A stretch of DNA of 64,000 nucleotides from Neodontobutis hainanensis (lineage: Eukaryota > Chordata > Actinopteri > Gobiiformes > Odontobutidae), in assembly GCA_024349245.1 (NCBI GenBank), contig JALDNG010000038.1, positions 1,302,001 to 1,366,000 on the forward strand, read 5' to 3'. A program made the position numbers and the translations under genes. Shown one piece after another: positions 36,688 through 49,955 of the stretch (position 1 is the stretch's first letter; each line of letters starts with the position of its first letter). The notes beneath the pieces were generated by a model, which worked only from the letters and a program-made list of their open reading frames with translations, was not told where the DNA came from and did no database searches.

Positions 36688-37790
36688 AAAGGAGTAAAAT
36701 ATGGGATATAATTTAGTTCAATCATTTTGTATTTTAGATGATAGCTGCTGTCATTGAGTGAGGTTACACAGTTGATCCATCCCCCAATGCAATATTCCAA
36801 GGTCTGTTACTCAGAACACAACTATTGCCATTTCACTGAATAGCTGCTGAATGCACATACTCATGAACAAGAAAGCTAATTATTCTAATATATCCTCAAA
36901 GAAATGCATTAGCACTTTCCAACTAATGCTACATTTCAAAGGACTTTGTTTTGATGCATACTTTTCCTCATGACTGTCATTGTGTGTAATCACTGTAGTC
37001 TTTGGCTTTTGGTTCTTTTTGTCATTTTCTGGAAGGCCTTTGTTATGTAAATGGACAGTCAGATACATCATATTTGGGAGATAGTGCAGACAAATGCAAT
37101 ACATCGTACCTGAACACATGCAAGCACTACTTCTAGTCTCTCAGCAAACACAACAGCACAGTGAATGATGAGGACTTGGCTCAGTATCAGAGGGAGTCTA
37201 CCTCGCTGCTTGTTCAGATGTTAATGAGTTTGGCCTGTTTGCATTTTTATTTATCCACAGCGGAGGAGTTTGAGCTGATAATCTATTCACACTGATATCG
37301 GAAGATAAAACTTGAGCTGCTAGACGAGGTTGGCCAAAGAAACGCCTGCTTTTCTTAAATTATTCATCCACAGCGCGGCTCTGAGTGGCATCCCGTGCAT
37401 TTCAAAGTCACTTCAGCCGAGCATTTATCTGCTCAAAGGTACGTGTTTAGGACAGGAATTGGGAACTAATGACGCAGCTGCCTGTTTCCCCTCTGTCTAA
37501 CCCCTATCAAGAAAAAAACCTGCTGAAGATAAAGAAGGTGATTGGTATACCTGGTAAAACTGGACATTGTGAATTGTGTGTATGTTAAGATAAAAAAAAC
37601 TTGCACTGGAAATTAAACAAGTCAGGTAAAGGATTGCACTGTATTGCATTGTACAAATAATAGTTAAATAGTATTTTTTATAGGGCTCTATAGAACACAA
37701 GAAATTACAAACTGGGCACTGAACTGAATAAATAATGTCGGAAGGCTTTGAAAAACTAAATTAATAAATTGATATTTAAAGTTGTAATCC
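36688..37790. other. Gene-free region
   Basis: No gene. At 37,200-37,450 the sequence is of mixed composition with 'AAATTATTCATCCACAGCGC'-like runs and no repeat character. It could be conserved noncoding DNA upstream of the cadherin, but this cannot be judged from one genome. Confidence 0.4.
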
Positions 37791-38090
37791 CTGTGACTAA
37801 CTGGCCATTGTCCTGGGTGTACCCCACCTAAGGCACAAAGTTGCTGGGATAGGCTACAGTCACCCGCGTTCCCTAATGGTACAAAGCGGTTTTGACTTCT
37901 GCAATTTGGGGCAATTTAGATCAACTCACCTACACATGCATGTTTATGGACGGTCAGACAAAGCAGGCAGTGAACACACAGTAACATAGGACAAACAGAA
38001 TGACAACCAGGTTGAGTGTAGGCCGGCCCAGCAACCAACCCCGACTTCTTTCTGTGAGGCAGGAGTGCTAACCACTCTGCCAACATCTCC
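37791..38090. repeat. Rearranged SINE family 1: plus-strand tail joined to minus-strand body
   Basis: 37,791-37,893 is the SINE tail on the plus strand ('TGTGACTAACTGGCCATTGT', 'GGATAGGCTACAGTCACCCG'). From ~37,915 the body and head follow on the minus strand ('CATGTTTATGGACGG', 'GAGGCAGGAGTGCTAACCAC' at 38,057-38,076). The tail is therefore inverted relative to the body. Confidence 0.75.
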
Positions 38091-40229
38091 ACACAACTAA
38101 TGACTGCAGCTTTAAAAAGTGTGACATATTTTTAATTTATGTGTTCACAGTGTTAATTTAAACAAAAAAATACATACTTCTTCCAGGGAAATATATACAT
38201 TAATAATGAACATACTTAGAAACAATTATCCAAATGATTCTATTGTATCCTGTAATAAAGATTTCATTAGCAGTGTTACAGCTAAAGCTAGAGTTCATAT
38301 AAAAAGCCCATTCTGGAACAAAATTTAAATATTGTATTTTTGTGAAGTTATTATATTTTGTACTTTGTACTCTGCTTGGTTAATATTGGTCGACAAATTT
38401 GCAAACTGTAGGTGTGGTATTATGTAATTATAATTTTTCCTTTTTACAAAGATGGTTCTTTTATTTAGAGCAATGCCTGCATATACATTTTCATTTGTGA
38501 ATAAATATATTTCATTATAATGAATACATACAGAATGAAATTCCCTCAAATTAAACAACCTCCCTTTTTTCCATAAGACTGACAATTTTATTACGGAGGT
38601 ATTTCAAATGCACTGAAACAGATTTAGATTCCTCACTCAGCTAATAATCTCTCAGTGAGTAATATTCTCCTATCTGCTTTAGCATTGATCTCGTTTGTAG
38701 CATATTCTATACCTAGTCAGTGTCTTTCTGCTCAAGAGGAATCCTGTATGTGCCTGACAGCTCCCTCTGTATGGAGACGTATTGATATGCATCCAACCTG
38801 GAACGTGTAATGAGGAGAGATGACAGAGCGCCTGGACTGCACGTGCACCTGCCACATACTGCCGGCCAAAGACACAAAGATGAAGACAAACAGGGCAAGA
38901 GAAATGCCCCGTTTGCCCCACAAACACCCCTCGGTGCACAGCTGATTTACAACTTATGGCCTTTTTCTCCTTCATTCCTCTGTCATTGAAGGCAGATTAG
39001 ATGAAGCGACGATTGCCTCAGACATCAAACGTGACGCATTGAGGCAGTCTTTTTTTCACGAGGAGACAGCTTCTGGAGGCATTCACAGGAAAAAGGCAGT
39101 CTCTAACCCACAACAGTTATCGGAAACTTATAGGGATACAGAGACTTCTGCTCAATTACTCAAATTTAATGTAATGTTTCTAGAAATATACATGACACAA
39201 ATGCAAACACAAATGAAAATGCATAGTTAATTAGGTATATATTATGCATATTGAAATATGTTTGTTTTTGCCATTCAGTTTGACTTACAATAAAGTAACA
39301 ATCCTCTTGTGTCCAGTCTAGCTCTAAAGTCATTTGACCATTGCAGCCCAAGTGGAAGATAAGGATTATTATTTTCACTGTCCCAATCCATTAAATAATT
39401 GAAATCCTAATAATTGCTGTTGCACCATTTGTGACAATGAAGCTTTAGGTACAGTGAAACAAAAAGGCATTATTGAAAAGCATTGTCTGGTTAAGCACAG
39501 ACACCAACCACAGTCCCTTTGAAAGGTCTGTCTTTAATATTGTCATTCTTGCTTAAAAGAAAGATCCTTTTGAAAGTCTGCCTTTGAAGCTAGCAGCAGG
39601 AAACCGGCTGTCAATCATAATAGTGACAGCTGATTCAATTCAAAATCTTATGCAACACAGAATGTACAGTTGGACCTCCACTAAACTTATTTTATAAATT
39701 ATGGTTACATCTTTTTAGGAGGCGGAGCCATCAAAGGAGGTGGAGCCATTTCATTTATTCTAATCTCGGTGCCTTGTACGTTTTTTACTTCTTTCCTGTA
39801 TAGACAAATTTTACTCTGAATGAAAAGTACACTGTAAATAATACTCTGCTAAAGTGTCAAGAGTCTCTTATTCAAAATAATAGAACGATGAAAAAGCAAC
39901 ATGGCCGTGATAATTGCATATGATTAATCTGTATTATATACTTGTTTCGGGACATCCATAACTACAGTGTTTATTATAAATGGGATTCAGGATGCTTGAA
40001 GCCAGCCCTTATTTCCACACAAGCTTTTTAAATTAGTCACTGATCCTTTGGCCCACAATTCTTCGATACTGTCTGCAAACATGACACATCAAAACCATCT
40101 TTCATTTAAAGAAAGCATTCTCAATCAGTTCACTGCTGACGAAAACACAGTCTCTTTGAGTGTCTAACCTCCCTGCTCCTCCAAGCCACAGTCAACTGAA
40201 GCTCGGTGGGATGTAAGGCCATCGTTTTT
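38091..40229. other. Gene-free region upstream of cadherin promoter
   Basis: AT-rich, with no ORF of note. A short direct repeat 'GGAGGCGGAGCCATCAAAGG / GGAGGTGGAGCC' lies at 39,718-39,750. A T17 tract at about 40,225-40,241 leads into a long pyrimidine run. Confidence 0.4.
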
Positions 40230-40299
40230 TTTTTTTTTTTGTCCCCTCCCCCCTCCCTCCTTCCCCTTTTGCTTCTTTTTCTTTATCGCTAACTTGTGA

Positions 40300-40643
40300 A
40301 TGGCAGCCAATCAGGAGCTGAGTCGCCCGGGCTCCAGCCTCAGTGACATCCACCGCCAGAAGTGATGCACTGCTCGAGAAAGACAGGAGAGAGAAAGAGA
40401 GGGAGGGAGACTGTAGATGATAGAGGGAAAGGAAAGTCTAGAGCAAGGGCAGGGAGAAAGAGTGGGAGCGCACAGGCACACACACTCAACACACTGGCTG
40501 TTCACATTCACAGCAGCTGTGCCGTTGACAGTCTGGGAATGTAAGCACTCGCCGCCAGCTCCTGCTCCCGACACTAAGCTAAACGCGCCGCTCAAACTGC
40601 TCTCACACATGGATGGATGCTAAGCCGGCAACATTTAAAAAAG
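40300..40643 (+). promoter_or_regulatory. cdh10: Candidate cadherin promoter and noncoding first exon
   Basis: A CCAAT box in 'GCAGCCAATCAGGAG' (40,307-40,311) is followed by the only CpG-rich stretch for kilobases (CGCCCGGG, CCGCC, CTCGAG, CGCGCCGC). A purine-rich leader comes next, then a good splice donor after AAAAAAG at 40,643 (GTACAG). Type II cadherin genes generally have a noncoding first exon separated by a long intron from the ATG exon, and the next acceptor in this model is at 49,603. Three ATGs at 40,609-40,620 open only short upstream ORFs, which end at once or soon after splicing to 49,604. The role is inferred from composition, position and splice signal; there is no direct evidence of transcription. 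Confidence 0.45.
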
Positions 40644-43600
40644 GTACAGTCCTTCTTCTTTTTATATCTTCAAGCCTGTATTTTGTACATTTGTCAGCCG
40701 TCACAGGGATGTCCATCTGCTTTGCTTGTGCTGTGGAAGAGCGATATATAGAAGTACTTCAAAGATTCAACTAAGAACAGACAGCATTTTCAGACATTCA
40801 TTTTGCTCTATGTATTATTTATGTCCAAGGTTAAAGGATATAGTGTCAGCCATGGAGTTTCAATCTTTGATGTCAAGTCAACTTAACTCATTTTTATTAC
40901 TTAAGCACAACATCACAAACAGAGTTGCCTGAAATGTTTTGTTGTTTTTTTTTCATTATTTTAAACTCAGATGATATGTACAGTTGACAATCCCCAATTA
41001 TCGCTAGTGTATTTCAAAAAAATTGTCATGTATTACTCCCATGACACCTGTCACACAACGGCTACTCATTTTAAATCTTCGGGGTCACACAAAATGAACT
41101 TTCCCCATGCATATTCAGATTATCCTCAGGCGTTTTTGTCCGAGTCTTTGTGGACATACGGCTGCCGTGAGCCGCTCTGACTGAGGGCTGACTTGTGCTT
41201 GTGGACAGATTTGATGGAGAGCCACTGTACCGTTCCTATCTTGAAAAACGCATGATGGTGTTTATCATGGTGTAGGAGCAGGGCAGTATAAGCTCCAGCA
41301 GTCTCTGCCATGTGCGGCTCTGCCACACAAACTTAATCCTCTCCTCCCCGGCTTTTTTTTTTTCCCCCCTCTTTTTGCTTTCCAGTCGTGTTGCTACGGA
41401 GTGACACACTTGGGTGTAGCATCCCCCGGGTCATGGCACATTATTGTTTAGTGCAAATTACTCGCTAAGACATTTGACTTAGACTATTAGATATGAGGTG
41501 ACCTTTGAATTTGGAAATGTGAAAGACCGCGATTCAACATTGGTCCTATGATTGTTTTAATTTGAGTTTGAAGATGGATGTTGACAGAAAATAATCAAAA
41601 ATGTATAGTCAGTTGAACAAATTTTAGCTTTTGCCTTAAAGCATTTACCTAAATTAAAATTTCTCAGGCATGCCAACTCAAACTCTTTCTTCTACCATCT
41701 TAATTCATGTAATAATGCACTTATGTCCTTGTATACAGCCATATTCTTGATGTACGCCTCCATAAAGAAAGCTGTCCCTCCCTTTCAAAACCGCTTTTCA
41801 ACAAGCAAGTGTGCACTGTATCACAAAATTGCTTGGAGGATTTCAAAACATGAGTAAAGCTTGCTGAGGTCTGCCACTGACTGGCTCTGGCCGCTCTATT
41901 TTGGAGACTTAATGACAGGGCTAGGGCTCCCCCAAGTGGACTTTATGGGAGCTGCAGCTTGGTGCATCGACGCCCAGTGTGGTTGTGTGTGTTTGTGAGG
42001 TTACCGGCCCATCAATAGCAGCGCGCAATCAGCGGGGCTACTCAAAGTGCCAATCACTTACACAGCCTCCTTGCACCAACCTCATAAACGGTTAGTTGTT
42101 TGTCAGTAGAAAATACTGCTTTTACACGTCATAAATCCTGAGATTGGACAAATGCTTTAGGTACAAATGTTCAGCAGAGTAATCATGACGCCACAATGAT
42201 GACCTTCAGGCCTCCCTTTGTCTTTGTTGGAATAGTTTTTGAAATCCAGGACCTTTTGTTGATATAAAGTTCATTACTGTGCTGTACAAAATAATATATT
42301 CAAAGTTGCTGAGGTTTACACCTTTTTTAAGTTTTTTTGACACACTATGACACACAAGTTACTTTCTTAAAATGTGTAATAGGCAAACTAATTCACAAGA
42401 CAGTTAATTTAACTTACATTTTCAAGTATGATGTATTTCAGTGAAATCTTAGGAATCACTGGTTGTACTCTTTTTTTAAAAATATGATTTCTTTATGTAC
42501 ACATTTACTGCATCTAATCCAAATCAGCTCTTTCCACATCAGATCTCCACTTTAAACTTTAACCAGCTGCCTACTTCTCAACTACTTTACTGTAATTTAT
42601 GACACACCGAACAGTACAAAAGCTTCTAATGTAGGCATGGCACAGACTGTCTTTGCAATAAGGAACAGACAAATCAATACAACGCCAATACCTTAACAAT
42701 GAACAAATACAGAGTGTCTTGTTCTAAAGAGAAATGCAGTATTCATTTCTCAAGTACGAACATATGCTTTTGTTTGGAAGGGATTTTGTCTGTTCACTTA
42801 AATACCACTTAGGACTGCAATTAAAATGACTCATGTACCTTACCCTGAATCAACCAAGTTTTCAGGTGTTTATGTGTAGACAACAAAGTATAAAATAAAA
42901 ATAAAACAAATGCGTTTGGGTTACAAAGCACAAGGGACAGAGAGTTTCTATGAGTGTGGAACAAATGTCGGTGTGCTTGTCCTTCTTATGGAGTTCCGGA
43001 GCTGACGTTTTGGTTAGATAACAGGCAAGTGAAACAATTATTTCTCAAAAAGGAAGTAAACCTATAATCTTAACCTTGGCTACGAGCTACAATGAGGTCC
43101 GATGGTGGGAGTAGAAGGCATTTCTGTTTCTCTGTCAATGCGTATAAGTATGTTGATGTTTAGTAGCCTGTTTATAGATGCTGGAGTTTCATGACCAAAA
43201 ATCAGCTGCAATTCTTGTTTAAAGCCCATTAGTCAAAAAAACAGCAAGGTGTCTAAATTCATTTTCCCAATATAAAATCCTCTTCTATCTTTGAACTATG
43301 ACTCTACATTTCACATGTGTATTTAAAAACCTCATGTGTTTTATTCTCCTAATGATGCCCACTGCAGCTTCAATGTGCAAAATCAATAGTTCAAAATTAA
43401 CAAGCAAGCAGCGAATGTTCCCTTCTTAGTAACTATGATTCATCCAAGCGCGATAATGGCTGTTCTGTAATTGGTTTGCCCAAAGTCAAATATTTTCAAA
43501 CAAAAAAAAACAAATGCTGAATTTTAGATATAGACTTCACAACCAAATGTACACCAACAATAGACTAGCATTTAACTAATGTTGTATCTATTAGCATCCC

Positions 43601-46107
43601 TGATAACGCCTAGAGGACATCCTAAGGTCTTGCTTGTTTTCTCACAGATGATTCCTATTACACTGTGCAATTATGTGATTCAACAGTTGTCCTCAAATAT
43701 AATAATACAAAATAAAAAATGAATATACTGCACATTCAATATGTCTCTCTTACAAGCCTCCTGAAAGTGTCATTTTTACTACTAACGTAGTCTAACGTAC
43801 TTGTGGTGTCATATGTAACAACAGTAATAAGATATGAAGATCAATAGGAGCACCAGTAGTAGTATTATATAGTTTATTGGAAAGCAGGATGTTGATGCTT
43901 TGTACCTTGCATAATGCACGTATACTCAAGTGCATGCTAAAATACTTATAACACCAAACCTTGAAGAAGACCCCAGAGATTGTGACTCAACTTCCTGTTC
44001 TGGTTTAGAGTTGTTCAGTTATTTTTTTGTGATTCGTGGTTTGGTCTTACTTGGCCTAATTTCATCTTTCAAATTTCTCCCCATCAACTGCTATTGTAAT
44101 TGACATCATAGTTTGTGCCCTTCTAATCATTTGAAGCAAAGTGCCATTCCTATTTACGGTTGTTTTCTTGATCCTGACTTGGAGAAAAAAAAAGCAATAT
44201 TGCTGTCCTCTGTGAATTTTTATGGATTTCCACAAAAAAAAAATTCCCTTTATGTTTTAACTGAGAATATTTTACCAACCCAAAGAAAGAATGCTAACCC
44301 ACTTTTGGGTCCAGGGCCACAGTTTGGGAACCAGTGTTAAAAAAAATTGTATTTGGTCTTGTATATTATGGGGCTTTATCAATCCTTGGATGAAAAATGC
44401 AATATCTTCTACCTTTAAAACTCCAGATGCCTTCTTCTTAACCACTTAGTACATTTGATGTAATTGACCTGGATGACAGAGAAGCTACACAGACACATGT
44501 TGCTTTTTTTGTTAACTCAAGTATATTTATGGTAAAATGTGGCTGAAAAAAATCACAATTAATTAAAATAATAACATGTGTTGTGTCAAAAACCATAAGG
44601 TTAGGGCAGTCATGGAAAATGCAACCCCATGGTGTGTTCAGGTGTGTCTCTGCTCTGGTATAAACGAGCGATACATCATAATGCATCGTCGACACGTTCT
44701 AAAGGCTTACAAGCACTTTTCTGCTGTACATTGAACCTATAATTATTTTGCCAGTGGAACCGGAGCGCTTCATAAAATTGCTTAGTTGCACTGCTTTCAA
44801 CAGTGTTCAGGGCCTGTTCCATTTACATGTGCGCTCCAATCCATACAGACTTAAGTGCAAGCCTGGACTTTCTTCCCAAAGCACATTTTCATGAGTTTAT
44901 TTGTGATCAAAGATACTCTTATTCAGCAAAATGTATAATTCTTTATACATTAACAGAGAAGTGTGTTGCCCTTTGCCAGAGTACATCTCCACAAACAACA
45001 TTTTAAAGCACTGTTTTTCATGAGAGGGTATACAAGATAATCTGCCTATAATCATAAACACTGTTTTAAAGCAAATTCTGACATTTTAATGGGCTGCATA
45101 AGTTGAGATAATTCAGTGTTGGTCTATAGAAGCTGGCACTACTGCAGCCTCAGCTCACTCATCTTTAATGGAGTGTTTGGACGAATCCAGGGAAGACACA
45201 CTGGCCTAATACTTAATAGGCGCACCACATCAAAGATTAATATCCGGAAGGCTATTAAAACTCAAGGACAGGCTGGAATGATAATTAGAAAATGCAATCA
45301 CAAGCATCGTACTAGATTAATTGGAAGGCGGCGTTTTTCTGATTTGAGGAATGCACGCGTCACACTCGGCCTGCGTTATGTCGACAGAGGGGAATAAACA
45401 TGGAGCCATGTGTGGCATATAGTGTTGGTGTCAAGACCAAACAAATGGAGATATGTCATGACCAATACCACAGTGTACTGAGATCAAGAGAGGACCGCAA
45501 TACTTAAGGACTGGGAGATGAACCCCAGTGCATCAATGGAAACCTATACTAGGAAACAGAAAGTAAATCCAAACTGACAAGGTCCATTCTCAAACCAATG
45601 ATAAACGCAATTTCAATTTATGTCCTTGCCTGGATTTGAAAATAGCAAGCAATACAATATAAGTATCACATCCAAGGCCATTATTTAATAAACAAGGGTA
45701 ATAAAGAAGGCATCTGGACAAAGGTTCTAGCTTCAAACGTCTGTTCAGATTCATTTCTTTTAATATAGCCCACGATCCTACAGGCCTTGTTACAGTTTGT
45801 AAACTAGTTATGTTGTGCATGTATTTAAGGCAACAGAAGCAGATCCCAATGGAGGAAAGGGCAATATTGCAAAAATAGCTTTAAAAAGATGATTTTTACA
45901 AATAACCAACTGACTAGATTTAAATGCATTGTTGAGTGGCTTGAATCTTCATGAGCTAAAATGCAAAAAATATAATAAAATATGTAATATGCTTTGTATT
46001 GGCTACAATGTGGTTTATTTGTGCTAATCAATTCAGAGTTCCTACAATTGATTGAAATCTTTGAAAATACTGAAGATGTGAAGGTCAGATATATTTTGGT
46101 AGCTAAA
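40644..46107 (+). other. Presumed cadherin intron 1, proximal part
   Basis: There are no coding exons. The 41,880-42,100 stretch is GC-richer than the rest and repeat-free, a candidate for a regulatory conserved element close to the promoter. The ORF at 45,116-45,397 (93 codons, Arg-rich) has no recognised domain. Confidence 0.4.
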
Positions 46108-46410
46108 GGGGTAGCATTGTGGTACACTGGTTAGCTTTTCTGCTTTTACAGCAAGACGGTTGTGGGATACCCTGCGCTTCTCTGCGTCCGCCCACTACAC
46201 ACAAACATAAATGTGAAGGTGAGCTGGTGACTGTACAATGCCCACAGTGAACAAATTTGAGAGTGAATGATTGTCTGTCAGTGTTTCTAAGTGTAAACCC
46301 TGCTTTTAATTGGTAATTGTCCAGGGTGTAACCCGCCTCCTGTCCAGAGCAACCCTATAGGCTAATCCCTCAGGACCCATAGAATAAAGTATAAACAATG
46401 AAAAAAGAAT
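46108..46410 (+). repeat. Degraded SINE family 1
   Basis: The head 'GTACACTGGTTAGC', 'TTACAGCAAGACGGTTGTGG', the body 'GAATGATTGTCTGTCAGTGT' and the tail 'GTCCAGGGTGTAACCCGCCT' align in order with the 22.7-kb copy. The 'CCAAAGACATG' segment is lost. Confidence 0.7.
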
Positions 46411-48035
46411 GACCAACAAAAATGGTCCTTGATTGTGCTTGAATATCAGGCATATCAAAGTAAACAGATTCAAAGTCATTTTTTTTTCATTAACAAAATA
46501 CTTCTACAAGACTAAATCTATCATCTCTACTTGTGTAACCATGTCACGAGTTTGTTAACTAAAGACTGAAGACTGAAGACTGTGTTTACACTGACATTGG
46601 AGTCCTCAGCCAGAAGCCGTGAACACAAAGCGGAGGGATTAGTGAAGAAGCATGTGCTCGACGTGGCGTGGCCCCAGGGAGCTCTGAACGCTTGTCAGGT
46701 TAACTCTACCGCTTTGGCCTCTCCACACAAAACCCGTTAAATAGACTCTTTAAGAAGGAGAGGCAAGATTTATTAGGATTAACTTCCAAAAGAGCATGCA
46801 TTATTCATGTTTACCCATATCAGGACATCCTGGTGAGGAGACAGCACCAAGAACACACAGCACTTCCCAGGCAGGCGCCGTCATCCGGTTGATTCACAAT
46901 GTGTCGTAATCAGAATTTCTCTTGTGAGGAGAAAAGAAACCGAGCAAAAATAACCAACGGTAGACAAAACCGCAGCTATACTTTGGGGGAATTCGCTGAA
47001 GCGTATGAACTGCCTTTTTTCAGATGAGAGAGGCACACTTTATGGATGCAGTGGGACAGAACCAGAGCTTTTTCATAATCTACTATAAGAGTTTGAAGCA
47101 TTTCTGCAAAGAGTTGAGGCCAATTGCTTTAATACCTTACAATTAGTAATAAGTCAACCCACTTCCATCCAGTAACAAGAAATTTGAAGGGGAAACAAAA
47201 GTCTGACAATAATTTCCAGGAAGTCAAAAAGAAAACGCTTAGCATTAGTCATGTTGACATTTACACATGTTTGTTGACTCAAGATTTATTTCAAACCTAT
47301 TTATTAGTTTTGGTATCAAACAGGGCAGTATAAGACTAAGTCTTAAGCAGCTTCGTAAAGTGTCCATTTTTTTTTAAATACCATTGAAGGTGGTAAGTGT
47401 ACAATGGTTTATCACCTTTAAATACAAGAATTGGGACAGTCTTGTACACCTCACTCCTTTTGTCAGGATCCAAACAACACCAAATAGAAGAATGAGCAAA
47501 GTCGTCTTTTACTAAACAGACACTGGATGTATCAGAAAGTAAACAGCAAATATTTTTTTTCTTCTGTAACTTGTGGTTTGTGGCTTTGAAATGTCACAAT
47601 AAAAGGGTAATATGTGAAATATCCTTCAGTGAGGTCAGGTCTGATGCACACAGGAGCGTGTAAACTTTGATTAATAACTTTTGAGGCAAAGAAAATAATA
47701 TATAATAATTAATATGTGTAAAAAAGCCCATGAATGTAATCAGCCTGTGCTGTTTTTATCAACTGAGGTAAGTTTGACAGATTGAACTTTGTCTATAGAA
47801 CAAAAATATAACATATCTTTTAAGAGTTTGTCACATGGAGCCACTTAAATGATATTCCCATAGCAACAAAGAGTCCAAGTCCAGCCGGTGGTTCAGACCA
47901 GTCTTTATTAAATATAGCCTACATTTTACAGTTGTTTATTTACACTTGTAATAGATCTGTTCAGGCTGTAACATATGTTAATTTATTATTTTTTACCATT
48001 TTTTTCTCTTGTTTATTTTGTCTTTTTTTTTTTTG
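46411..48035. other. Presumed intron sequence, no exon seen
   Basis: A tandem 'GACTGAA' x3 lies at ~46,562-46,580. The 46,590-46,900 part is GC-richer and repeat-free. No coding signal. Confidence 0.4.
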
Positions 48036-48127
48036 TTTGTTCTTTACTATGACTTTTCTGTAATTTATGTAAAGCACATTAAGATACTTTGGTACAAAAT
48101 GTGCTCTATAAATCTTCTTCTTCTTCA
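48036..48127 (+). repeat. 3' end of a LINE (tail-only insertion)
   Basis: 'TGTAAAGCACATTAAGATAC' followed by 'AATGTGCTCTATAAATC' and TTC repeats is the typical 3' terminal structure of a teleost CR1/L2-type LINE (compare 'GTGCTATATAAATAAA' of LINE-B). No coding part precedes it, so it is a severely 5'-truncated copy. Confidence 0.5.
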
Positions 48128-49603
48128 TAAGGTCGAATGGGAAGAAAACTTATTTTTGGCTTAGTTCTTTAAACTAACAGTGAAGAAAACGTTTAAGGAT
48201 CAGTATAGCAACTGTATATGGAAAAGCCAACAAATACAATTAACTAGCCACATTACCTCGGTAGGGTCCAGTGTAAATGAGACGCACTGCATCTCATCAA
48301 ATCTTTCCATATTTTTGGAGGCCTAATTATTTTCTCATTTGACAAGTTTGCTGCACCGTGCTATAATTTCTGATCAAATAATTGCACCAACATGTCTCTG
48401 AACAGAAACCAACAGTTCCAACAGCTGTCACAGTAGCTACCTGTGGTACAAACTGTACCCAAAAGAAAACTACTCAATCTTCTTTTTGCACTTCATTAAG
48501 TTACACAACAGTTTCTTTGGAAAGCAGTTTCTGTAATTATGTGACTAAATTTGATCACAGAGGTAGAAGACCAGGTGAGTTTACTTTGTTCTGTACATCT
48601 ATGTCTATTCCCGTGGCTCTAAAGTATTTTAATTAACCTTACAAAATTACGACACAAACTGTGGGTAGTCATGGTGATATTCAACAAGATTTCTCTTCCT
48701 CCTAAATGTGGGGTGTGTTTAATGGCCTGAATGACATTTTAAGGAAACATCTGTGCACATTGTGATTACACACCGCTCGTTCCCTATTTTAGGGACTTGT
48801 GAACAGCAATGGTACATAGACAAATAAAAAAAGTCTTTTTGAGGTGATAGAAACATAGATAGACTGTTGTTACATTATTGTATGTATGTACTATTTATAC
48901 TACATTTTACACAATGCACTTTTAAATGGTCTACATAGTATTGGTATGTATTGTAAATCCTCCAGATTTTTTTTTTCTCTCTCTAAAGTTGGGCCCTTTT
49001 CCCACATAGACAGTTGTTTTCACCATTTAAAATATTTGGTACTATAATATAAGGGTAAACAACTGAACCTAATCTATCTATGAACACATCTTGTAATGAG
49101 GTCTAATTTCTTGTCACCTTAAATTCTTGAGTAGTACTGGTTTTGATCATTTGTTTTAGTGCCTTGTGTGGCATGTCTGGCATACTGTCTACTGTATTTG
49201 CCTAGTTTCTGGTCTTACGAAAGTCAGGTAAGGAAAGTTAAGTAACACCAGACATGGTCCAAAACATCTTTTGAAACTGACGCCTGAGATCTTAGGGTGG
49301 CACAGTAATCATCTCTCACAGAGTACTTATTTTAACATTTCAAATACAGCTGTTCATTTTGTCTGCCACAGCTGAATTGCGGTGTTTTCAGTATTCCTTC
49401 TCTTGCATAAAGCACATTGAAAATAGTGCTCTTTGCTGATTGCATAATGGGACTCAAAAACAGTAAAATGCGTTGCTCCTAATGTCTTTTGAATCTTGTA
49501 TGCTGTTTCAGTGCTTCATCTACTTGGCTGTAATTTAAAAGTCTACAGTGAAAGTACCATTATGAGTGGTTCTTGACTGAAGTCTTCTCTTTTTTTTAAA
49601 CAG
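48128..49603 (+). other. Presumed intron, upstream of the first coding exon
   Basis: No gene. A pyrimidine tract and 'AAACAG' at 49,581-49,603 form the acceptor of the cadherin ATG exon. Confidence 0.5.
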
Positions 49604-49955
49604 GGATCTGAAGGGCATCAATGAAAGGAATACAATGTCTTTTCTGATGACACTGCTGACTTTTAGTGTTTGTCCTACCATCGGTTCATTACCATAAATT
49701 CCCAAGTGTTCCAGGACTTTTCCCAGTCAACAGGATACAATGACACCCGTCCAGCTCTTCCTCCTTCTCCTGCTTCTAATATGTACCCTGTACCCCAGCA
49801 AATCCCTGCCTTTCAACCCGGGGAATATTGGGAATCTTTTTGGGATTTCAGAAAGCGATGAGAAGATTCTGCACCGCTCCAAACGTGGATGGATGTGGAA
49901 TCAATTCTTTCTGCTGGAGGAATACACAGGGAATGACCATCAATACGTCGGAAAG
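49604..49955 (+). CDS. cdh10: Type II cadherin, first coding exon (5' UTR 49,604-49,739; CDS 49,740-49,955)
   Basis: It encodes 72 residues. A hydrophobic signal peptide (~1-23, a six-Leu run) leads to a short prodomain, then a furin site RSKR (46-49), after which mature EC1 begins GWMWNQFFLLEEYTG. Trp at mature positions 2 and 4 is the signature of type II classical cadherins, which swap two Trp side chains in adhesive dimers. 'KILHR.KRGWMWNQFFLLEEYTG' fits CDH10 better than CDH6, CDH9 or CDH7 as I recall them. The start at 49,740 is the ATG that directly yields the signal peptide. Upstream ATGs at 49,621 and 49,635 give short uORFs. The exon ends GGAAAG|GTAAGC in phase 0, joining exactly to 59,004. 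The product is a calcium-dependent cell-adhesion protein at the plasma membrane, in neurons for this subfamily. Paralogue assignment is likely but unproven. Confidence 0.92.
49635..49697 (+). other. Upstream ORF in cadherin leader
   Basis: An ATG-initiated 20-codon ORF (MSFLMTLLTFSVCPTIGSLP) ends 42 bases before the cadherin ATG. An 8-codon uORF starts at 49,621. If the leader exon is as proposed, scanning ribosomes meet these first. Their function is unknown and they may be incidental. Confidence 0.35.

Noticed and set aside
45116..45397. 93-codon Arg-rich plus-strand ORF
   Set aside because: It lies in the presumed cadherin intron and has no recognisable motif, promoter or poly(A) signal.
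49670..49861. ORF overlapping the cadherin ATG exon in another frame
   Set aside because: It is a frame shadow; the cadherin frame is confirmed by signal peptide, furin site, EC1 sequence and splice phase.
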